This document shows, piece after piece, positions 1 through 4,243 of a stretch of DNA of 5,616 bases (position 1 is its first letter; every line of letters begins with the position of its first letter). A program made the position numbers and the translations under genes. The notes under the pieces are model-generated. The model did no database searches. It saw nothing but the letters and a program-made list of their open reading frames with translations, and was not told the DNA's origin. Origin of the DNA: Albidovulum sp. (GTDB lineage: Bacteria > Pseudomonadota > Alphaproteobacteria > Rhodobacterales > Rhodobacteraceae); assembly GCA_020637635.1 (NCBI GenBank), contig JACKKB010000018.1, positions 1-5,616 on the forward strand, read 5' to 3'.

Positions 1-324
1 GTCAGCCGCGAGGCGGTGACGATCCCGCCCGACTACGCCGCCGAGATGGCGCCCTATCTCGCCATGGTGGGCGAATTCCGCGTCCACTATGCCGGCTTCT
101 TCGATCCCGGCTTCGGTTGGGCCGAGGCCGGCGGGGCGGGGTCGCGCGGCGTGCTGGAGGTGCGCTGCCACGAGGCGCCCTTCGTGCTGGAACACGGGCA
201 GGTCGTCGGCCGGCTGGTCTATGAGCGCATGGCCGGGAGACCCGAGCGTCTCTATGGAACCGGAATCGCCTCGAACTACCAGGGCCAGGGGCTGAAGCTC
301 TCCAAGCACTTCGTCGCGCCCTAG
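1..324 (+). CDS. dcd: dCTP deaminase, C-terminal part (5' end outside window)
   Basis: Dcd deaminates dCTP to dUTP in the cytosol, supplying the dUMP used for dTMP synthesis. The reading frame is open from base 1 and stops with TAG at 322-324, giving about 107 C-terminal residues. What I see: YAGFFDPGFG (about residues 30-39), a strand containing GVLEVR (50-55), PFVLEHGQVVGRLVYERM (60-77) and the tail NYQGQGLKLSKHF. These match the dUTPase-like fold shared by Dcd and dUTPase. The Glu of VLEVR (about residue 53) aligns by motif with the catalytic Glu of E. coli Dcd (in its LEF strand). Alphaproteobacterial relatives are long proteins with two Dcd-like halves, and this looks like the second half; that is family knowledge, since the first half is not visible. 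The GTG at base 16 is internal, not a start. It is convergent with the minus-strand operon, so not part of it. A dUTPase is the main alternative, but the Dcd-type tail argues against it. Confidence 0.88.
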   Translation, partial: VSREAVTIPPDYAAEMAPYLAMVGEFRVHYAGFFDPGFGWAEAGGAGSRGVLEVRCHEAPFVLEHGQVVGRLVYERMAGRPERLYGTGIASNYQGQGLKLSKHFVAP

Positions 325-337
325 GCGCCGCGTCCGC

Positions 338-350
338 GCCCGGTCCGGGC
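338..350. terminator. Short perfect palindrome between convergent genes, possible bidirectional terminator
   Basis: The 66-base gap between the dcd stop and the stop of the small minus-strand gene holds GCCCGGTCCGGGC. It can fold into a 5-bp all-GC stem with a 3-base loop on either strand. No T-run follows on either strand, so it does not look like a canonical intrinsic terminator. The position between converging genes is suggestive only. Nothing else was recognised in 325-390. Confidence 0.3.
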
Positions 351-390
351 TGCGGGGAAGATCGGTCGCAGCCGGCCGAAAGTGCCGCTC

Positions 391-663
391 TCAGCGCCCG
401 AGCCGGCGAAAGATCTTCTGCGCGTCACGCATCCGCTTGGCCGTGGCCTTGATCTGCTTTTCCTGGCTCCTGTCGCGCTTCGGCTCGCCCGCCGCCCCCT
501 CACGCGCCGTCTCGCCGCCTGCCGCCTCGCCTGCCGCGTCGGCGCCGGCTCCGGGGTTCCGCTTCCAGCGCCCGATCAGCGCGATCGCCCCGTCGACGCC
601 AAGTTGCACCGCACGGGCCATCAGCAGACCCACGAACATCTTGATCAGCTTGCTGGGATTCAT
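391..663 (-). CDS. Small uncharacterised protein at the end of the scpAB operon
   Basis: This 90-residue gene of unknown function begins at ATG (661-663) and ends with TGA (391-393). It starts 17 bases after the scpB stop, and a strong GGGAGAGGA ribosome binding site fills most of that gap, so it is very likely real and cotranscribed. Three parts are visible. Residues 1-33 are hydrophobic (MNPSKLIKMFVGLLMARAVQ and on) but carry Lys8, Arg17 and Asp24, which fits an amphipathic or weak membrane helix better than a clean transmembrane segment. Residues 36-60 are a Gly/Ala-rich linker. Residues 61-90 are strongly basic (KQIKATAKRMRDAQKIFRRL) and probably helical. No catalytic motif or cleavable signal peptide was seen. 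I have an impression that similar small proteins starting MNPSKLIKMF occur in other Rhodobacterales, but I cannot verify this here. The basic tail could contact nucleic acid or acidic lipid; that is inference only. Confidence 0.75.
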   Translation of the reverse strand: MNPSKLIKMFVGLLMARAVQLGVDGAIALIGRWKRNPGAGADAAGEAAGGETAREGAAGEPKRDRSQEKQIKATAKRMRDAQKIFRRLGR

Positions 664-665
664 CG

Positions 666-674
666 TCCTCTCCC
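666..674 (-). promoter_or_regulatory. Ribosome binding site of the small terminal gene
   Basis: Reading the minus strand, GGGAGAGGA lies two bases before the ATG at 661-663, with its GGGAG core six bases away. It is one of the clearest Shine-Dalgarno sequences in the window. It supports the choice of start and argues that this short frame is a real gene translated independently of scpB. Confidence 0.7.
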
Positions 675-680
675 GCCCGG

Positions 681-1325
681 TCAGTCCTCGAAAAGCTCGC
701 TCTGGCCGATCTGCTCCTCGCCCTCGTCATCGCCAACGGCGTCGGTGCCGGGCATCGGCCGGTTGTCGAGAAGCCCCGCCGCGCGCAACTCCTTCAGCCC
801 CGGCAGGTCGCGCGCGGATTCGAGCCCGAAATGGTCCAGGAACCCCTGCGTGACCACAAAGGTGACCGGCCGCCCCGGTGTCATCCGGCGACGGCCGAAC
901 CGGATCCATTCGAGTTCCAGCAGTTGATCGACGGTGCCGCGGCTGACCGCGACGCCGCGGATTTCCTCGATCTCGGCGCGGGTGCAGGGCTGGTGATAGG
1001 CGATGATCGCCAGCGTCTCGATCGCGGCGCGGCTGAGCTTGCGGGTCTCGACGGTTTCCTTCTGCATCAGGAAGCCGAGATCGGCGGCGGTGCGGATTGC
1101 CCAGGCATCGCCCACCTTCACGACCTGCACGCCGCGACCCTCGTAGCGGCGCCGCAACTGCACCAGCGCCTCGGCCGGATCACTGCCATGCGGCAGCCGC
1201 GCGGTCAGTTCCGCAACCGTCACCGGCTCGGCCGAGGCAAACAGGATCGCCTCGATCATCCGCTCCTGCTCGGCCAGCGGCGGCGCTGCGAAGAGGCTTT
1301 CCTCGAGGCTGTCGCTGTCGCTCAC
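681..1325 (-). CDS. scpB: Segregation and condensation protein B
   Basis: ScpB is the winged-helix partner that binds the ScpA kleisin and, with SMC, forms the bacterial condensin that compacts and separates chromosomes at the nucleoid. The frame stays open to about 1496, but I place the start at GTG 1323-1325. There GTGA overlaps the scpA stop by four bases and an AGGCGGA ribosome binding site sits seven bases upstream. Residues encoded above 1325 read as low-complexity out-of-frame scpA. The product is 214 residues, normal for the family. Visible parts: N-terminal winged helix starting LAEQERMIEAILFASAEPVT (18-37), then second-domain signatures LSRAAIETLAIIAYHQPCTR (97-116), AEIEEIRGVAVSRGTV (117-132), IRFGRRRMTPGRPVTF (141-156) and FLDHFGL (162-168). 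The C-terminal tail (about 193-214) is acidic and probably disordered, and ends QSELFED. The identification is secure. Confidence 0.96.
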   Translation of the reverse strand: MSDSDSLEESLFAAPPLAEQERMIEAILFASAEPVTVAELTARLPHGSDPAEALVQLRRRYEGRGVQVVKVGDAWAIRTAADLGFLMQKETVETRKLSRAAIETLAIIAYHQPCTRAEIEEIRGVAVSRGTVDQLLELEWIRFGRRRMTPGRPVTFVVTQGFLDHFGLESARDLPGLKELRAAGLLDNRPMPGTDAVGDDEGEEQIGQSELFED

Positions 1326-2110
1326 GCCGGTTTCCGCCTGATGCTGATGGCGGCGAAGACATCGTCCTGCCTGAGTTCGATCTGCCCTTGCTTGGCAAGC
1401 TCGAGCGTGGCCGCGAAGGTCGAAGCGGTGGCCGAGCGCCGCCGCGCCGGATCGCCGCCCCAGCCCTGCGGCAGATAGGCGGACAGATCGGTCCATTCGC
1501 CCGCGAAGCCGATCAGCCCGCGCATCCGCTCGAGCGCCTGTTCCATGGTGAAGACGCTGTCGCGGTCGAGTGCGTAGGGGCGGAACTCGTCGCGCGTGCG
1601 GATCCTCGCATAGGCCTGCATGAGATCGAGAAGCGTCGCCGAATAGGAGACGCGCCGCAACCGCGTGACATCCTCCGGCAGGCCGCGAACGAAGAAATCT
1701 CGCCCCTTCTGGTCGCGCGCCATGAGCCGTGCGGCAACCTCGCGCATGGCTTGCAGCCGTTCGAGCTGAAACGCCAGATGCGCCGCCAGTTCCTCGCCCG
1801 AGGGGCCGTCCTCGGCAGGATCGGGCGGCAGCAGCAGGCGCGACTTCAGGAACGCGAGCCAGGCCGCCATGACCAGGTAGTCAGCCGCAAGTTCGATCCG
1901 CAAGATCTTGGCGTCGTTCACGAATTTCAGATACTGTTCGGCAAGGTTCAGGACCGAGATACGGCGCAGGTCGACCTTCTGCGTGCGCGACAGCGTGAGC
2001 AGGAGGTCAAGCGGCCCCTCGAAGCCGTCGACATCGACGATAAGCGCCTCGGCCGCCAGCCTATCGGCCACCGGCAGCACGTCCTCGCGAAACTCCTCGG
2101 CCTCAGCCAT
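1322..2110 (-). CDS. scpA: Segregation and condensation protein A (kleisin)
   Basis: ScpA is the kleisin that bridges the SMC heads and carries ScpB in the SMC-ScpAB condensin. I chose the ATG at 2108-2110, giving 262 residues. It overlaps the end of nagZ by eight bases and has a GGCGGG element eight bases upstream. An in-frame TTG at 2162-2164 would add 18 residues that are simply nagZ sequence in another frame, so it is less likely. Visible parts: the kleisin N-terminal signature DGFEGPLDLLLTLSRTQKVD (28-47) with ISVLNLAEQYL (51-61); the helix ADYLVMAAWLAFLKSRLLLP (76-95), which is highly typical of ScpA; a charged middle region (100-225); and a C-terminal winged helix, STFAATLELAKQGQIELRQD (230-249) followed by VFAAISIRR. 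In this family the N-terminal helices bind the SMC neck and the C-terminal winged helix binds the SMC cap. Nothing appears damaged. Confidence 0.96.
   Translation of the reverse strand: MAEAEEFREDVLPVADRLAAEALIVDVDGFEGPLDLLLTLSRTQKVDLRRISVLNLAEQYLKFVNDAKILRIELAADYLVMAAWLAFLKSRLLLPPDPAEDGPSGEELAAHLAFQLERLQAMREVAARLMARDQKGRDFFVRGLPEDVTRLRRVSYSATLLDLMQAYARIRTRDEFRPYALDRDSVFTMEQALERMRGLIGFAGEWTDLSAYLPQGWGGDPARRRSATASTFAATLELAKQGQIELRQDDVFAAISIRRKPA
1333..1339 (-). promoter_or_regulatory. Ribosome binding site that decides the scpB start
   Basis: AGGCGGA on the minus strand lies inside the 3' end of scpA, seven bases before the GTG at 1323-1325. Together with the GTGA stop/start overlap it favours this GTG over the far upstream in-frame start near 1496. 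Confidence 0.6.
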
Positions 2111-3122
2111 CCGCCACACCCGCCATGAGCGCTTCAAACTCGGCGTCGAGGCCGGCGATGTCAATGGCAGCGGGGGGGCGCCGGCAGGCCAGCGCCGCCT
2201 CGGCGCGGGCCAGAGCCGGACCGTCGAGCGCGCCTGCGCCAGCCACGACCGCCGTCATCTCCGCGACCTTGCCGTTGCAGTGGAGCGCGATGTCGCACCC
2301 GGCGCCCACGGCCGCCGCGGCCCGCGCGCCGATACCGCCGGACAGCGCCTCCATCGACAGATCGTCGCTGAGAAGGAGCCCGCGAAAGCCGATCTCGCCG
2401 CGGATGAGGGCAATCACCCCGGGCGAGGCGGTCGCCGGGCGGTCGGGGTCGATCGCCTCGAAGACGATATGCCCGGTCATCGCCATCGGCAGATCGGCGA
2501 GCGCCCGGAAGGCGGCGAAATCGGTGGCGCGAAGGGTCTCGAGGGCGGCACTCACCCGCGGCGGTGCGAGATGGCTGTCGATGCTGGCCCTGCCGTGGCC
2601 GGGCATGTGCTTCACGACCGGCAGGACGCCGCCCGCCAGCAACCCCTCCGCGGCGGCGCGCGCCGCTGCCGCGACGGTCCCGGCGGTCTCGCCGAAGCAC
2701 CGGTTGCGCAGGAACGCATGCGTCCCGGGCCCGGCGATATCGGCCGAGGGCGCGCAATCGCAATCGATGCCGACGGCGCGAAGTTCGGCCGCGATGAGAC
2801 GGTAGCGAAGCCAGAGGCTGCGCGCAGAGCCGCCGCGGGCCACCTGATCGAGGGGAGGCAGCCATTCGCGCCAGTGCGGCGCGCGCAACCGCTGCACGCG
2901 GCCGCCTTCCTGATCGACGAGGATCGGCGCGTCGCGGCCGACCGCGGCGCGCAGATCGCCGGTCAGCCGCCGGAGCTGGTCGGGCGTCTCGACATTGCGG
3001 GCAAAGAGGATGAAGCCCCAGGGGTCGGCATCGCGGAAGAAGCCGGCCTCATCGGGCGACAGGTCCGGCCCCGCGCAGCCGAGCACGGTCGCCGAATGCC
3101 GTGCCGGCCGCGCGCCAGTCAT
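2103..3122 (-). CDS. nagZ: Beta-N-acetylhexosaminidase (cell-wall recycling)
   Basis: NagZ is a cytoplasmic glycoside hydrolase of family 3. It removes GlcNAc from GlcNAc-1,6-anhydroMurNAc (with or without peptide), a step in peptidoglycan recycling. The 339-residue product begins at ATG 3120-3122, which shares one base with the stop of the SPOR gene (TGATG). An in-frame ATG at 3144-3146 would add eight residues and cannot be excluded. Visible family features: DQEGGRVQRL (70-79), AFLRNRCFGE (136-145), KHMPGHG (171-177), the Asp-Ser-His dyad loop at 182-184 (His184 as likely acid/base) and LLLSDDLSMEAL (249-260) with Asp253 as the expected nucleophile. All key residues are present, so the enzyme should be active. 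There is no signal peptide, as expected for a cytoplasmic NagZ. The ribosome binding site is weak, which suggests translation is coupled to the upstream gene. Confidence 0.95.
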   Translation of the reverse strand: MTGARPARHSATVLGCAGPDLSPDEAGFFRDADPWGFILFARNVETPDQLRRLTGDLRAAVGRDAPILVDQEGGRVQRLRAPHWREWLPPLDQVARGGSARSLWLRYRLIAAELRAVGIDCDCAPSADIAGPGTHAFLRNRCFGETAGTVAAAARAAAEGLLAGGVLPVVKHMPGHGRASIDSHLAPPRVSAALETLRATDFAAFRALADLPMAMTGHIVFEAIDPDRPATASPGVIALIRGEIGFRGLLLSDDLSMEALSGGIGARAAAAVGAGCDIALHCNGKVAEMTAVVAGAGALDGPALARAEAALACRRPPAAIDIAGLDAEFEALMAGVADG

Positions 3123-4171
3123 CAGCGCACCGTTGTCGGCACGCATTCGGCATTGTCGGCCATGAGCGCGGCGCAGAACCGGCGCGCATCGTCGAGATCG
3201 GCGAAGCCCTCGACCCGCAGCCGGTAGAAGGTCTGGCCACCGCTTTCGGCGGTTTCGATCACGCGGCGCTTGCCGTCCATGAGCGCGCCGAAGCGGCCGA
3301 GCGCCGCGTCCCAGGCGGCCTCGGCATCGTCGGCATTGGCATAGGCGCCGATCTGCGCGAGCCGGGTGCCGGGCGCGAGTTCGGCGGCGGCAAGGTCGAC
3401 CGTCCCGGCGGGCGCCAGCGCCTCGGCCACGGCCGCGGCGGCCGCCTCTGCCATCGCATCGCTGCCATCGGCGGCGGGCGCCGCCGAAACCACGCCGGCG
3501 GCGGACGCCAGCGTTGCCGGGCGCGCGGCCGGCACCGGAGACTGCGAGACACCCGGCACATCGGCCGGAATCGCCGTCGCCGGGGTCGCCTCCGCAGGCG
3601 CAAGCAGGGCATCTTCGGTGCCGGCATCCAAGGCCGGCCCGTCGGGCAGCGGCTCGCCCGCGAGGGGCGGGGTGACGGCGGACGCCGCGCCGCCTGCATC
3701 GGACAGCGGCGTGACGATGCCCGGTGTCCGCGGCCGGGCGACGGCGGGCACCGGGGTCGGCACAAGTTCGCCCATCGGCCGGTCCTCGCCGGCAAGCCCT
3801 TCGGCGCGCGGCGCAAGCGTCAGCCGGTCGGGCGCCGGCGGGGCCACGCCATCGGCGGCGATCTCGTTCACCGCAAGGCCCTGATGGCCGGCAAAGTCGC
3901 CGCCGGGATCGGCCGGCGCGATCCGCGCCGGGCCCTGAAGCGCCCGGACCACCGGAATGCCGGTCACGTCGCGGACCGCGAGCTTGTAGCCCCAGATGCC
4001 GATCCCGACCACCAGCGCCACCGAGGTCAGTGCCCCGGCACCATTCGCCAGGGCCTGGAACCGCGCGCCGAGCGTTTCTTGGGGCGGCGCGCGGCGGTCG
4101 GCCGCGCTGCCCTGCCGGCCGTAGCCACGGCCCTCATAGGCCTCGAACCCGTCGAAATCCGCGTCTGCCAT
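3122..4171 (-). CDS. Membrane-anchored SPOR-domain protein
   Basis: SPOR domains bind peptidoglycan, preferentially glycan stripped of stem peptides at division septa. The 349-residue product starts at ATG 4169-4171, after an AGAGGCGGAG ribosome binding site; a GTG at 4208-4210 in frame lacks such support. Layout: a charged, Gly/Arg-rich cytoplasmic N-terminus (1-45); one membrane segment at about 48-66 (LTSVALVVGIGIWGYKLAV); a long Ala/Pro/Gly-rich periplasmic linker (about 75-265), including an unbroken alanine run in EAAAAAVAEA (242-251); and a C-terminal SPOR domain (about 268-346) with LAQIGAYANADDAEAAWDAA and FYRLRVEGFADLDDARRFCA. Topology would be N-in, C-out. It occupies the usual slot between argS and nagZ in alphaproteobacteria. 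Its shape resembles FtsN-like or DedD-like proteins, but I see no defined FtsN activation motif, so I give no gene name. The linker is the least conserved part to expect. Confidence 0.9.
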   Translation of the reverse strand: MADADFDGFEAYEGRGYGRQGSAADRRAPPQETLGARFQALANGAGALTSVALVVGIGIWGYKLAVRDVTGIPVVRALQGPARIAPADPGGDFAGHQGLAVNEIAADGVAPPAPDRLTLAPRAEGLAGEDRPMGELVPTPVPAVARPRTPGIVTPLSDAGGAASAVTPPLAGEPLPDGPALDAGTEDALLAPAEATPATAIPADVPGVSQSPVPAARPATLASAAGVVSAAPAADGSDAMAEAAAAAVAEALAPAGTVDLAAAELAPGTRLAQIGAYANADDAEAAWDAALGRFGALMDGKRRVIETAESGGQTFYRLRVEGFADLDDARRFCAALMADNAECVPTTVR

Positions 4172-4172
4172 G

Positions 4173-4182
4173 CTCCGCCTCT
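4173..4182 (-). promoter_or_regulatory. Ribosome binding site of the SPOR gene
   Basis: Minus-strand AGAGGCGGAG lies just before the ATG at 4169-4171; its AGAGG core is six bases from the start codon. It fixes the start of the SPOR gene and shows that translation initiates independently after the 72-base gap following argS. Confidence 0.6.
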
Positions 4183-4199
4183 TTCCGCAGGGACCATCT

Positions 4200-4220
4200 G
4201 ATCCCGGCACTTGCCTGATC
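4200..4220 (-). other. Imperfect inverted repeat in the argS to SPOR gap
   Basis: The only sizeable non-coding gap in the operon (4172-4243) contains an imperfect inverted repeat. Its outer arms are GATC and GATC, its inner arms are GGC and GCC, and a small internal loop separates them. It has no T-run and its stem is weak, so I do not call it a terminator. It could modestly reduce read-through or affect mRNA processing between argS and the SPOR gene, or mean nothing. No convincing -35/-10 promoter was seen in the same gap. Confidence 0.25.
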
Positions 4221-4243
4221 GGCCCCGGCGGCGGCGCCTGTGC

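Noticed and set aside
382..1478. Plus-strand open frames opposite the small gene and scpB (382-927, 831-1478)
   Set aside because: They are also codon-aligned mirrors of the minus-strand genes, and their products show no recognisable domain. The minus-strand readings carry clear ScpB motifs and good ribosome binding sites.
1326..1496. N-terminal extension of scpB starting near 1496
   Set aside because: The added 57 residues are low-complexity Arg/Ala/Gly sequence from the wrong frame of scpA. The GTG at 1323-1325 has a stop/start overlap, a ribosome binding site and the expected protein length.
1097..4201. Long plus-strand open frames opposite scpA, nagZ and the SPOR gene (1097-2128, 1908-3227, 3101-4201)
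   Set aside because: Each is aligned codon-for-codon with the real minus-strand gene it mainly opposes. A stop in that antisense frame needs a UUA, CUA or UCA sense codon, which GC-rich genes rarely use, so these frames stay open by default. Their translations are Arg/Gly/Ala-rich with no family motif.
4208..4210. GTG as an upstream start for the SPOR protein
   Set aside because: It would add 13 residues without a good ribosome binding site, while the ATG at 4169-4171 has AGAGGCGGAG immediately upstream.
4172..4243. Internal promoter or intrinsic terminator in the argS to SPOR gap
   Set aside because: No convincing -35/-10 pair and no stem followed by a T-run was found on the minus strand; only a weak imperfect inverted repeat is present.
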